From Penium margaritaceum (Eukaryota > Streptophyta > Zygnematophyceae > Desmidiales > Peniaceae), in contig SZWC01001550.1 of the NCBI GenBank assembly GCA_023375785.1, forward strand, positions 256,177 through 279,826: a DNA stretch of 23,650 bases, read 5' to 3'. Position numbers and translations under genes: made by a program. The notes beneath the pieces were generated by a model, which did no database searches, was not told where the DNA came from, and worked only from the letters and a program-made list of their open reading frames with translations. Of this stretch, positions 9,916-20,957 are shown one piece after another; the first letter of the stretch is position 1; each line of letters opens with the position of its first letter.

Positions 9916-10868
9916 GACCATTTGTTACTCGTGTTGTGAGTTGTCAAAGTTTACCACACTTAGTGACATTACTTGGTCATGGTCAGTGACATATGCCTAC
10001 TTTGGTTGGTCATCGTGCATGGTCTCCACACCGTGCCACAATGTATTGAAGCCCCTTGTGCTTGCTTTGTGATACTTGGAGTTCCCAAATCATTGTTTCC
10101 CCCTCTGGCCATTTGTGACTCGTGTTATGAGTTGTCGACGTTGACCACACACAGCGGATTTCTTTGGTCAAAGGCAGTACATATTCCTACTTTGGTCGGT
10201 CATTGTGCATGGTAGCCACACCGTGCTACTACTGACTGAAGGTCCTTGTACTTGGTAGTTGAGAACAGATATTCCCATAGCATTATCTCCTGTCCTGCCC
10301 CTTTGTGACTCGTGTTATGGTTGGTCGACGTTGACCACCCATATTGAAATTCTGTGGTCATGATCAGTGACATATGCCTAGTTTGGTTGTTTGGTGTGCA
10401 TATTAGCCACACCGTGGCCCTACTTATTAAGGTTCTTTTTCCTTTCTAGTCAATACATAGGCTTTAAAAACCACTGTATCTCCCTCTGACAATTTTTGAC
10501 TCGTGTTATGAGTTGTCAATGTTGACCACACAAAGTGGACTTATTCGGTCGTAGTCAGTGACGTAACCATCCTTTGGTTGGTCACTGTGCACGCTAGCCA
10601 TACCGTGCCACTGCTTGTTGAAGGTCTTTGTACTTGCTAGTTGATAACTAGTGTCCCCAATCCATTGTTATCACCCCTGACCATTTGTGACTCGTGCCAT
10701 GCGTTTTCAACATTGACCACATACGTGAACTTTGTTCGTCATGGTTAGTGACAAATGCATACTTTGGTTGGTCACTGTGCATTGAGGCCACATCGTGCCA
10801 CTACATATTAAAGGTATTTGTACTTGCTAGTAGATAACTAGTATTCACAAAGCATTACCTTCCACCCT
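9916..10868 (+). repeat. Pentamer HOR unit, subfamily 5a (953 bp)
   Basis: Monomers start at A 9916, B 10107, C 10297, D 10488 and E 10679. D has gtccccaatcc and E has catacgtg. The B and C dyads read gtcgacgttgac, a shared A-to-G change in neighbouring monomers. D reads gacgtaaccatcc, losing the usual gtatgcat. Confidence 0.92.
10107..10296 (+). repeat. Exemplar class B monomer (190 bp)
   Basis: Class B is recognised by acacacagcggatttctttg, then tcaaaggcagtacatatgcc, and a tail ending gcattgtttcctgtcct or a close variant. Pentamer-type copies usually read caacgttgaccac, with a 12-bp palindrome. Most tetramer-type copies read caacgtggaccac, which breaks it. This copy reads gtcgacgttgac. Class B is one base shorter than A, C and D. 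Confidence 0.92.
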
Positions 10869-11544
10869 CACCATTTGTGACTGGTGTTGTCAGTTGTCAA
10901 AGTTTACCACACTTAGTGACATTTTTTGGTCATGGTCAGTGACATATGCCTACTTCGGTTGGTCATCGTGCATGGTCTCCACACCGTGCCACAACGTATT
11001 GAAGCCCCTTGTGCTTGCTATGTGATACTTGGTGTTTCCAAACCATTGTTTCCCCCTACGACCATTTGTGACTCGTTTTATGAGTTGTCAACATTTACCA
11101 CATACAGCGGATTTCTTTGGTCAAAGGCAGTACACACTCCTATTTTGGTCGATTGTTGTACATGGTAGCCGAATCGTGCTACTACTGAATGAAGGTCGTT
11201 GTACTTCGTAGTTGAGAACCGATATTCCCATAGCATTGTGTCCTGTCCTGACTGTTTGTGACTCGTGTTATGGTTGGTCAACGTTGACTACCCATATTGA
11301 AGTTATGTGGTCATGATCAATGACATATGCCTAGTTTGGTTGTTTGGTGTGCATGTTAGCCACACCGTGCCACTACGCATTGAAGTTCTTTGTCCTTTCT
11401 AGTCAATACATAGGCTTCCCAAATCATTTTCTCTTCCTCTGACAATTTGTGACTCGTGTTATGAGTTGTCAATGTTGACCACACATAGTGGACTTATTCG
11501 GTTGTAGTCAGTGACGTATGCATCCTTTGGTTGGTCACTGTGCA

Positions 11545-11545
11545 N
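11545..11545. other. Single ambiguous base (N), not a gap
   Basis: The N lies in gtgcangctag of a D monomer. Most other D copies have C at this position (gtgcacgctag). Spacing to neighbouring anchors is the normal 191 bp, so this is an unresolved base call and not a join. Confidence 0.85.
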
Positions 11546-11631
11546 GCTAGCCATACCAAGCCACTGCTTGTCGAATGTCTTTGTACTTCCTAGTTGATAA
11601 CTAGTGTTCCCAACCTATTGTTTTCCACTCT

Positions 11632-11822
11632 GACCATTTGTGACTCGTGTTATGCGTTTTCAACGTTGACCACATGAAGTGAAATTCTTTCGTCATGGTC
11701 AGTGACATATGCATACTTTGGGTGGTCACTGTGCATTGAAGCCACATTGTGCCACTACATATTGAAGTTTTTTGTACTTGCTAGTAGATAACTAGTATTC
11801 ACAAGCCATTACCTTCCACCCT
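11632..11822 (+). repeat. Exemplar class E monomer (191 bp)
   Basis: Class E is recognised by tatgcgttttcaacg, then gaagccacattgtgccac and the tail cattaccttccaccct. Two forms exist. One reads catgaagtgaaat (191 bp, in tetramers and 5b pentamers). The other reads catacgtgaaat (190 bp, in 5a pentamers). Class E always ends a higher-order unit and precedes A, except in the E/D hybrids at 22480-23243. Confidence 0.92.
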
Positions 11823-12383
11823 GACCATTTGTGACTCGTGTTGTGAGTTGTCAAAGTTTACCATACTTAGTGACGTTATTTGGTCATGGTAAGTGACATA
11901 TGCCTACTTTGGTTGGTCATCGTGCATGGTCTCCAGACGAATTGAAGCCCCCTGTGCTTACTATGTGATACTTGGTGTTCCCAAACCATTGTTTTCCCCT
12001 CTGACCATTTGTGACTCGTATTATGAGTTGTCAACGTTGACCACACACAGCGTATTTCTTTGGTCAAAGGCAGTACATATGCCTACTTTGGTCGGTCATT
12101 GTACATGGTAGCCGCACCGTGCTATTACTGAATGAAGGTCGTTGTACTTGGTAGTTGAGAACCAATATTCCCATAGCATTGTTTCCTGTCCTGACCGTTT
12201 GTGACTTGTGTTATGGTTGATCAACGTTGACCACCCATATTGAAATTATGGGGATATGATCAGTGACATATGCCTGGTTTGGTTGTTTGGTTTGCATGTT
12301 AGCCACACCGTGCCACTACGTATTGAAGTTCTTTGTCCTTTCTAGCAAATGCATAGGCTTCCCAAACCATTTTCTCTCCATCT

Positions 12384-12574
12384 GACCATTTGTGACTCGT
12401 GTTATGAGATGCCAATGTTGACCACACATAGTGGACTTATTCGGTCTTTGTCAGTGACGTATGCATCCTTTGGTTGGTCACTGTGCATGCTAGGCATACC
12501 GTGCCACTGCTTGTTGAAGGTCTTTGTACTTCCTAGTTGATAACTAGTGTTCCCAACCCATTGTTTTCCCCTCT
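12384..12574 (+). repeat. Exemplar class D monomer (191 bp)
   Basis: Class D is recognised by cacatagtggacttattcgg, then gtcagtgacgtatgcatcc and the tail cctagttgataactagtg. It is present only in pentamers. It differs from A, B, C and E in reading gacgtatgcat where they read gacatatgc. Its dyad is broken to caatgttgacc. The tail holds a short inverted repeat, CTAGTT-gat-AACTAG. Confidence 0.92.
12533..12547. other. Representative class D tail hairpin: CTAGTT-gat-AACTAG
   Basis: A 6-bp inverted repeat with a 3-base loop lies near the end of most D monomers. The E class keeps a weaker form at the same place (ctagt-agata-actag). No function can be assigned from sequence. It may only reflect shared ancestry of D and E tails. 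Confidence 0.7.
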
Positions 12575-12765
12575 GACCATTTGTGACTCGTGTTATGCGT
12601 TTTCAACGTTGACCACATGAAGTGAAATTCTTTCGTCATGGTGAGTGATACATGCATACTTTGGGTGGTCACTGTGCATTGAAGCCACATTGTGCCACTA
12701 CATACTCAAGGTGATTGTACTTGCCAGTAGATAACTAGTCTTGACCTACCATTACCTTCCACCCT

Positions 12766-13527
12766 TACCATTTATGACTCGTGTTGTGAGTTGTCAAAGT
12801 TTACCACACTTGGTGACATTATTTGGTCATGGTCAGTGACATATGCCTACTTTGGTTGGTCATTGTGCATGGTCCCCACACCATGCCACAATGTATTGAA
12901 GCCCCTTGTGCTTGCTATGTGATACGTGGTGTTCCCAAACCATTGTTTCCCCCTCTGACCAGTTGTGACTCGTATTATGAGTTGTCAATGTGGACCACAG
13001 GCGGCAGATTTCTTTGGTCAAAGGCAGTAAATATGCCTACTTTGGTCGGTCATTGTGCATGGTAGCCAAACCGCGCTACTACTGACTGAAGGTCATTGTA
13101 CTTGGTAGTTGAGAACCGATATTCTCATAACATTGTTTCCTCTCCTGACCATTTGTGCCTCGTCTTATGGTTGGTCAACGTTGACCACCCATATTGAAAC
13201 TCTCTGGTCATGACCAGTGACATATGCCTAGTTTGATTGTTTGGTGTGCACATTAACCACACCGTGCCACTAAGTATTGAATGTCTTTGTCCTTTCTAGC
13301 CAATACATAGGCTTCCAAATCCATTGTTTCCCCTCTGACCATTTATGACTCGTGTAATGTGTTTTCAATGTTGACCACATGAGGTGAAATTTGTTCGTCA
13401 TGGTTAGTGCCAAATGCATACTTTGGTTGGTCACTGTGCATTGAAGCCACATTGTGCCACTACATATTGAAGGTATTTGTACTTGCTAGTTGATAACTAG
13501 TATTCACAAACCATTACCTTCCACCCT
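12766..13527 (+). repeat. Tetramer HOR unit (762 bp)
   Basis: Monomers start at A 12766, B 12957, C 13147 and E 13337. B reads caatgtggaccacaggcggc, so both the dyad and the AC run are altered. C shares gaaactctctggtc with the tetramer at 9154. Confidence 0.92.
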
Positions 13528-14480
13528 GACCATTTGTGACTCGTGTAGTGAGTTGTCAGAATTTACCACACCTAGTGACATTACTTGATTATGGTCAGTG
13601 ACATATGCCTACTTTGGTTGATCATGCTGCATGCTCTCCACACCGTGCCACAAGCAATTGAAGCCCCTTGTGCTTGCTATGTGATAGTTGGTGTTCCAAA
13701 GCCATTGTTTCCCCCTTTGACCATTTGTGACTCGTATTATGAGTTGTCAACATTGACCACACACAGCGGATTTCTTTGGTCAAAGGCAATACATATACCT
13801 ACTTTGGTCAGTCATTGTGCATGGTAGCCACACCATGCTACTGCTGACTGAAGGTTGTTGTACTCGGTAGTTGAGAACCGATATTCCCACAGCATTGTTT
13901 CCTATCCTGCCCGTTTGTGACTCGTGTTATGGTTGGTCAACGTTGACAACCCATATTGATATTTTGTGGTCATGACCAGTGACATATGCCTAGTTTGGTT
14001 ATTTGGTGTGCATATTAGCCATAGTGTGCCACTACCTATTGAAGTTCTTCGTCCTTTCTAGTCAATACATAGGCTTCCCAAACCATTTTCTCTCCCTCTC
14101 ACCATTTGTGACTCGTGTTATGAGTTGTCAATGTTGACCACACATAGTGGACTTATTCAGTCGTAATCAGTGACGTATGCATCCTTTGGTTGGTCATTGT
14201 GCACGCTAGCCATACCGTGCCACTGCATGTTGAAGGTCTTTGTACTGGCTAGTTGATAACTAGTGTCTCCCATCTATTGTTTTCCCCTCTAACCATTTGT
14301 GACTCGTGTTGTTTGTTTTCAACATTGACCACATACGTGAAATTTGTTTGTCATGATTAGTGACACATGCATACTTTGGTTGGTCACTGTACATGGAGGC
14401 CACATTGTGCCACTACACATTCAAGGTTTTTGTACTTGCTAGTAGATAACTATTATTCACAAACCATTACCTTCCAACCT
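13528..14480 (+). repeat. Pentamer HOR unit, 5a with a 5b-like C tail (953 bp)
   Basis: Monomers start at A 13528, B 13719, C 13909, D 14100 and E 14291. E is the 190-bp catacgtg form (5a), but the C tail reads attttctctccctct (5b). This suggests exchange between subfamilies near the C/D boundary. Confidence 0.9.
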
Positions 14481-15431
14481 GAGCATTTGTGACTCTTGTT
14501 GTGAGTTGTCAAAGTTTACCACACTTAGTGACATTATTTGGTCATGGTCAGTGACATGTGCCTACTTTGGTTGGTCATTGTGCATGGTCTCCACACCGTG
14601 CCACGACTATTTGAAGCCCCTTGTGCTTGCTATGTGATACTTGGTGTTTCCAAACCATTGTTTCCCTCTCTAACCATTTGTGACTCGTATTATGAGTTGT
14701 CAACGTTGACCACACACAGCGGATTTCTTTGGTCAAAGGCAGTACATATGCCTACTTTGGTTGGTCATTGTACATGGTAGCCACACCCGTACTACTAAAT
14801 GAAGGTGGCTGTACTTGGTAGCTGAGAACCAATATTCCCATAGCATTGTTTCGTGTCCTGACCGTTTGGGACTCGTGTTATGGTTGGTCAACGTTGACCA
14901 CCCATATTAAAGTTATGTGGTCTTGATCAGTGACAAATGCCTAGTTTGGTTGTTTGGTGTGCATATTAGCCACACCGTGCCACTATGAAGTGAATTTCTT
15001 TGTCCGTTCCAGTCAATAAATAGGCTTCTTAAACCATTTTCTCTCCCTCTGACAATTTTTGACTCGTGTTATGAGTTGTCAATGTTGACCACACATAGTG
15101 GACGTATTCGGTTGTAGCCAGTGATGTATGCATCCTTTGGATGGTCACTGTGCACTCTAGCCATACCGTGCCACTGCTTGTTGAAGGTCTCTGTACTTCC
15201 TAGTTGATAACTAGTGTTCCCAATCCATTGTTTTCCCCTCTGACCATTTGTGACTCCTGTTATGCGTTTTCAACGATGACCACATAAAGTGAAATTCTTT
15301 CGTCATGGTCAGTGACATATGCATACGTTGGGTGGTCACTGTGCATTGAAGCCACATTGTGCCACTACATGTTAAGGTATTTGTACTTGCTAGTAGATAA
15401 CTAGTATTCACAAACAATTATGTTCCACCCT
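14481..15431 (+). repeat. Pentamer HOR unit, subfamily 5b (951 bp)
   Basis: Monomers start at A 14481, B 14672, C 14860, D 15051 and E 15242. B is 188 bp, with losses around cacacccgtactactaaatg. E is 190 bp, with a one-base loss in catgttaaggt. The class C palindrome is intact. Confidence 0.92.
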
Positions 15432-16385
15432 GACCATTTGTGACTCGTGTTGTGAGTTGTCAACGTTTATCACACTCAGTGACATTAATCAGTCATGGTC
15501 AGTGACATATGCCTACTTTGGTTGGTCATCGTGCATGGTCTCCACACCGTGCCACAACGTATTGAAGCCCCTTGTGCTTGGTATGTGATACGTGGTGTTC
15601 CCAAACCATTGTTTCCCCCTCTGACCATTTGTGACTCGTATTATGAGTTGTCAACGTGGACCTCACACAACGGGTTTCTTTGGTCAAAGGCAGTACATAT
15701 GCCTACTTTGGTCCGTCATTGTGCATGGTAGCCACACCGTGCTACTACTGACTGAAGGTCATTGTACTTGGTAACTGAGAGCCGATATTCCCATAGCATT
15801 GTTTTCTGTCCTGCCCGTTTGTGACCTGTCGTATGGTTGGTCAACGTTGACCACCCATATTGAAATTATGTGGTCATGATCAGTGACATATGCCTAGTTT
15901 GGTTGTTTGGTGTGTATGTTAGCCACACCGTGCCACTACGTATTGAAGTTCTTTCTGCTTTCTAGTCAATACATAGGCTTCCCAAACCATTGGATCTCCC
16001 TCTGACCATTTGTGACTCGTGTTATGAGTTGTCAATGTTGACCACACATAGTGGACTTATTCGGTCGTAGTCAGTGACGTATGCATCCTTTGGTTGGTCA
16101 CTCTGCACACTAGCCATACTGTGCCACTGCTTGTTGAAGGTCTTTGTACGTCATAGCTGATAACCAATATTCCCAACCCCTTGTTTTCCCCTCTGACCAT
16201 CTGTGACTTGTGTTATGGGTTTTCAACGTTGACCACATGAAGTGAAATTCTTTCGTCATGTTCAGTGACATATGCATACTTTGGTTGGTCAATGTGCATT
16301 GAAGCCACATTGTGCCACTACATATTGAAGGTATTTGTACTTGCTAGTAGATAACTAGTATTCACAAACCATTACCTTCCACCCT
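15432..16385 (+). repeat. Pentamer HOR unit with tetramer-like A and B (954 bp)
   Basis: Monomers start at A 15432, B 15623, C 15813, D 16004 and E 16195. A ends gatacgtggtg and B reads caacgtggacc, both typical of tetramers. C, D and E are pentamer type. It looks like a tetramer/pentamer recombinant with the switch in B or early C. The D tail is unusually diverged (gtacgtcatagctgataacc). Confidence 0.9.
15813..16003 (+). repeat. Exemplar class C monomer (191 bp)
   Basis: Class C is recognised by the head gaccgtttgtgactcgtg (or gcccgtttg), then ttggtcaacgttgaccaccc, then catgatcagtgacatatgcc and gtttggttgtttggtgtg. It carries the strongest dyad in the array. In pentamers the tail reads tagtcaatacatagg and ends in ctccctct. 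In tetramers it reads tagccaatacatagg and ends in a D-like tail. Confidence 0.92.
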
Positions 16386-17339
16386 GACCATTTGTGACTT
16401 GTTTTGTGAGTTGTCAATGTTTACCACACGTAGTGACATTATTTGGTCATGGACAGTGACATATGCCTACTTTGGTTGGTCATCGTGCATGGTCTGCACA
16501 CCGTGCCACAACGTATTGAAGCCCCTTGTGCTTGCTATGTGATACTTGGTGTTCCCAACCCATTGTTTCCCCCTCTGACCATTTGTAACTCGCATTATGA
16601 GTTGTCAACGTTGACCACACACAGCGGATTTCTTTGGTCAAAGGCAGTACATATGCGTACTTTGGTCGGTCATTGTGCATGGTAGCCACAGGGTGCTATT
16701 ACTGACTGAAGGTCATTGTAGTTGGTAGTTGAGAACCGATATTCCAATAGCATTGATTCTTGTCCTGTCCATCTGTGACTCGTGTTATGGTTGGTCAGCG
16801 TTGACCACCCATATTGAAATTTTGTGGTCATTATCAGTGACATATGCCTAGTTTGGTTGTTTGGTGTGCATATTAGCCACATCGTGCCACTACGTATTGA
16901 AGTTCTTTATCTTTTATAGTCAATACATAGGCTTCCCAAACCATTGTATCTCACTCCGACCATTTGTGACTTGTGTTATGAGTTGTCAATGTTGACCTCA
17001 CATAGTGCGCTTATTAAGTCGTAGTCAGTGACGTATGCATCCTTTGGTTGGTCATTGTGCACGCTAGCCATACCGGGCCACTGCTTGTTGAAGGTCTTTG
17101 TACTTCCTAGTTGATAACTAGTGTTCCCAATCCATTGTTTTCCCCTCTGACCATTTGTGACTCGTGTTATGCGATTTCAACGTTGACCACATGAAGTGAA
17201 TTTATTTTGTCATGTTCAGTGACATATGCATACTTTGGTTGGTCACTGTGCACTGAAGCTACATTGTGCCACTACATATTGAAGGTATTTGTACTTGCTC
17301 GTAGATAAAGAGTATTCATAAACCATTACCTTCCACCAT
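16386..17339 (+). repeat. Pentamer HOR unit, mixed 5a/5b (954 bp)
   Basis: Monomers start at A 16386, B 16577, C 16767, D 16958 and E 17149. The C tail is 5a-like (attgtatctc), while D (cttcctag) and E (catgaagtg) are 5b. The class C dyad has one change (tcagcgttgacc). Confidence 0.91.
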
Positions 17340-18292
17340 GAGCATTTGTGACTCGTGTTATGAGCTGTCAAAGTTTACCACACTTAGTGACATTATTTGG
17401 TCATGGCCAGTGACATATGCCTACTTTGGTTGGTCATCGTGCATGGCATCCACACCGTGCCACACCGTATTGAAGCCCCTTGTGCTTGCTATGTGATACC
17501 TGGTGTTCCCAGACCATTGTTTCCCCTTTTGACCATTTGTGACTCATGTTATGAGTTGTCAACGTTGACCACACACAGCGGATTTCTTTGGTCAAGGGCA
17601 GTACATATGCCTACTTTGGTCGGTCATTGTGCATGGTAGCCACACCGTGCTACTAGTGAATGAAGGTCATTGTACTTGGTTGTTGATAACCGATATTCCC
17701 ATAGCACTGTTTCCTGTCCTGCCCGTTTGTGACTCGTGTTATGGTTGGTCAACGTTGACCACCCATATTGAATTTATGTGGTCATGATCAGTGACATATG
17801 CCTAGTTTGGTTGTTTGGTGTCCATATTAGCCACACCGTTCCACTACGTACTGAATTTCTTGGTCCTTTCCAGTCAATACATAGGCTTTCCAACCCATTT
17901 TCTCTCCCTCTGACCATTTGTGACTCGTGTTATGAGTTGTCAATGTTGACCACGCATAGTGGACTTATTCAGTCTTAGTCAGTGACGTGTGCATCCTTTG
18001 GTTGGTCACTGTGCACACTAGCCATACCGTGCCACTGCTTGCCGAAGGTCTTTGTACTTCCTAGTTGATTACTAGTGTTCCCAACCCATTGTTTTCCCTC
18101 TAACCATTTGTGAATCGTGTTATGCGTTTTCAACGTTGACCACATGAAGTGAATTTCTTTCGTCATGGTCAATGACATATGCATACTTTGGGTGGTCATT
18201 GTGTATTGAACCCACATTGTGCCACTACATATTGAAGGTGTTTCTACTTGCTAGTATATAACTAGTATTCACAAATCATTACCTTCCACCTT
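17340..18292 (+). repeat. Pentamer HOR unit, subfamily 5b (953 bp)
   Basis: Monomers start at A 17340, B 17531, C 17721, D 17912 and E 18102. D is 190 bp because its tail has one fewer C (gttttccctct). All other 5b diagnostics are present and the class C palindrome is intact. Confidence 0.92.
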
Positions 18293-19242
18293 GACCATTT
18301 GTGACTCGTGTTGTGAGTTGTCAAAGTTCAAAACACTTAGTGACATTATTTGGTCACAGTCAGAGACATATGCCTACTTTAGTTGGTAATCGTGCATGGT
18401 CTCCACACCGTGCGATAACGTATTGAAGCCCCTTGTGCTTGCTATGTGATACGTGGTGTTCCCGAACCATTGTTTCCCCTTCTGACCATTTGTGACTCGT
18501 ATTATGAGTTGTCAACGTGGACTACACACAGTGGATTTTTTCGGTCAAAGGCAGTAAACATGCCTACTTTTGTTGGTCATTGTGCATGGTAGCCACACCG
18601 TGCTACTACTGACTGAAGGTCATTGTACTTGGTAGTTGAGAGCCGATACTCTCATGGCATTGTTTCCTCTCCTGACCGTTTGTGACTCGTGTTATGGTTG
18701 GTCAACGTTGACCACCCATATTGAAATTCTNTCAAAGGCAGTAAACATGCCTACTTTTGTTGGTCATTGTGCATGGTAGCCACACCGCGCTACTACTGAC
18801 TGAAGGTCATTGTACTTGGTAGTTGAGAGCCGATACTCTCATGGCATTGTTTCCTCTCCTGACCGTTTGTGACTCGTGTTATGGCTGGTCAACGTTGACC
18901 ACCCATATTCAAATTCTCTGGTCATGATCAGTGACATATGCCTAGTTTGATTGTTTGGTGTGTATATTGGCCACACCGGGCCACTACGTATTGAAGTTCT
19001 TTGTCCTTTCTAGCCAAAACATAGGCTTCCCAATCCATTGTTTTCCCCTCTGACCATTTGTGACTCGTGTTATGCATTTTCAACGTTGACCACATGAAGT
19101 GAAATTTGATCGTCATGGTTAGAGACATATGCATACTTTGGTTGGTGATTGTGTATTGAAGTCACATTGTGCCACTACATATTGAAGGTATTTGTACTTG
19201 CTAGTAGATAACTAGTATTCACAAACCATTACCTTCCACCTT
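18293..19242 (+). repeat. Tetramer HOR unit inflated by an assembly join: A, B, partial C, N, partial B, C, E
   Basis: A starts at 18293, B at 18484 and C at 18674. C stops at 18730, an N follows, and B resumes mid-monomer at 18732, followed by C at 18861 and E at 19052. The stretch 18732-18917 repeats 18545-18730 with 3 mismatches in 186. Joining 18730 to 18918 gives a 191-bp C and an ordinary tetramer. Confidence 0.9.
18731..18731. other. N: contig join or collapsed gap with unmerged overlap
   Basis: This N lies between near-identical direct copies at an offset of 187 bp, which is not the length of any monomer class at this point. Deleting one copy plus the N restores exact monomer phase. 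The pattern matches the N at 8833. Confidence 0.87.
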
Positions 19243-20196
19243 GACCATTAGTGACTCGTGTTGTGAGTTGTCAAAGTTTACCACACTTAGTGACATAATC
19301 CGGTCATGGTCAGTGACATATGCCTGCTTTGAATGGTCATCGTGGATGGTATCCACATCGTGCCACAACATATTAAAGCCCCTTGTGCTTGCTATGTGAT
19401 ACTTGGTGTTCCCAAACCATTGTTTCCCCCTCTGGCCATTTGTGACTCGTATTATGAGTTGTCAACGTTGACCACACACAGCGGATTTCTTTGGTCAAAG
19501 GCAGTACATATGCCTACTTTGGTCAGCCATTGTACATGGTAGCCACATTGTGCTACTACTGAATGAAGGTCGTTCTACTTGGTAGTTGAGAACCAATATT
19601 CCCATAGCATTGTTTCCTGTCCTGACCATTTGTGACTCGTGTTATGGTTGGTCAACGTTGACCACCCATACTGAAATTCTGTGCTCATGATCAGTGACAT
19701 ATGCCTAGTTTGGTTGTTTGGTGTGCATATAAGTCACACCGTGCTACTACGTATTGAAGTTCTTTGTCCTTTCTAGTCAATACATAGGCTTTTCAAACCT
19801 TTTTCTCTCCCTCTGATCATTTTTTACTCGTGTTTTGAGCTGTCAATTTTGACCACACATAGTGGACTTATTCGGTCATAGTCAGTGACGTATGCATCAT
19901 TTGGTTGGTCACTGTGCACGCTAGCCATACCGTGCCACTGCTTGTTGAAGGTCTTTGTACTTCCTAGTTGATAACTAGCGTTCCCAACCTATTGTATTCC
20001 CCTCTGACCATTTGTGACTCGTGTTATGCATTTTCAACGTTGACCTCCTGAAGTGAAATTCTTTCGTCATGTTCAGTGACATATACATACTTTGGTTGGT
20101 CACTGTGCATTGAAGCCACATTGTGCCACTACATATTGAAGGTATTTGTACTTACTAGTACAAAACTAGTATTCACAAACCATTACCTTCCACCCT
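19243..20196 (+). repeat. Pentamer HOR unit, subfamily 5b (954 bp)
   Basis: Monomers start at A 19243, B 19434, C 19624, D 19815 and E 20006. The D head is unusually diverged (gatcattttttactcg, then caattttgacc). The C head reads gaccatttg in place of gaccgtttg but keeps the intact palindrome. Confidence 0.92.
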
Positions 20197-20957
20197 GACC
20201 ATTTGTGACTCGTGTTGTGAGTTGTCAAAGTCTACCACACTAAGTGACATTTTTCGGTCATGGTCAGTGACATATGCCTACTTTGGTTGGTCATCGTGCA
20301 TGGTCCCCACACCGTGCCACAACGTATTGAAGCTCCTTGTGCTTGCTATGTGATACGTGGTGTTCCCAAGCCATTGTTTCCCCTCTGACCATTTGTGACT
20401 CGTATTATGAATTGTCAACGTGGACCACACAGAGCGGATTTCTTTGGTCAAAGGCAGTAAATACTCCTACCTTGGTTGGTCAGTGTGCATGGTATCCACA
20501 CCGTGCTACTACTGACTAAAGGTCATTGTACTTGGTAGTTGAGAACAGATATTATGATAGCATTGTTTCATCTCCTGACCGTTTGTGACTCGTGTTATGG
20601 TTGGTCAACGTTGACCACCCATATTGAAATTCTCTGGTCATGATCAGTGACATATGCCTAGTTTGATTTTTGGTGTGCATATTAGCCACACCGTGCCACT
20701 ACGTATTGAAGTTATTTGTCCTTTCCAGCCAATACATAGGCTTCCTAAACCATTGTTTTCCCCTCTGACCATTTGTGACTCGTGTTATGCGTTTTCAACG
20801 TTGACCACATGAAGTGAAATATGTTCGTCATGGTTAGTGACATATACATACTTTGGTTGGTCACTGTCCGTTGAAGCCACATTGTGCGACTACATATTGA
20901 AGGTATTTGTACTTGCTAGTAGATACCTAGTATTCACAAACCATTACCTTCCACCCT
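20197..20957 (+). repeat. Tetramer HOR unit (761 bp)
   Basis: Monomers start at A 20197, B 20387, C 20577 and E 20767. A ends gatacgtggtg, B reads caacgtggacc and the C tail is ccagccaatacatagg: all tetramer diagnostics. C has lost a few bases in gtttgatttttggtg. Confidence 0.92.

Larger units (their letters stand above)
10869..11822 (+). repeat. Pentamer HOR unit, subfamily 5b (954 bp)
   Basis: Monomers start at A 10869, B 11060, C 11250, D 11441 and E 11632. All 5b diagnostics are present. D contains a single ambiguous base at 11545. After correcting for the 8833 duplication, it lies 2669 bp (14 monomers) from its closest relative at 7844. Confidence 0.92.
11823..12765 (+). repeat. Pentamer HOR unit, subfamily 5b, with 11-bp deletion in A (943 bp)
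   Basis: Monomers start at A 11823, B 12003, C 12193, D 12384 and E 12575. A is only 180 bp: near 11936 ctccacaccgtgccacaacg has become ctccagacga. The C tail reads tagcaaatgcatagg, an exception to the usual pentamer tagtcaatac. Confidence 0.92.

Noticed and set aside
11632..11822. Possible CENP-B box in class E (ctttcgtcatggtcagtg)
   Set aside because: Only TTCG matches. The required downstream A and CGGG positions of the core motif are absent, and no other class has a better match.
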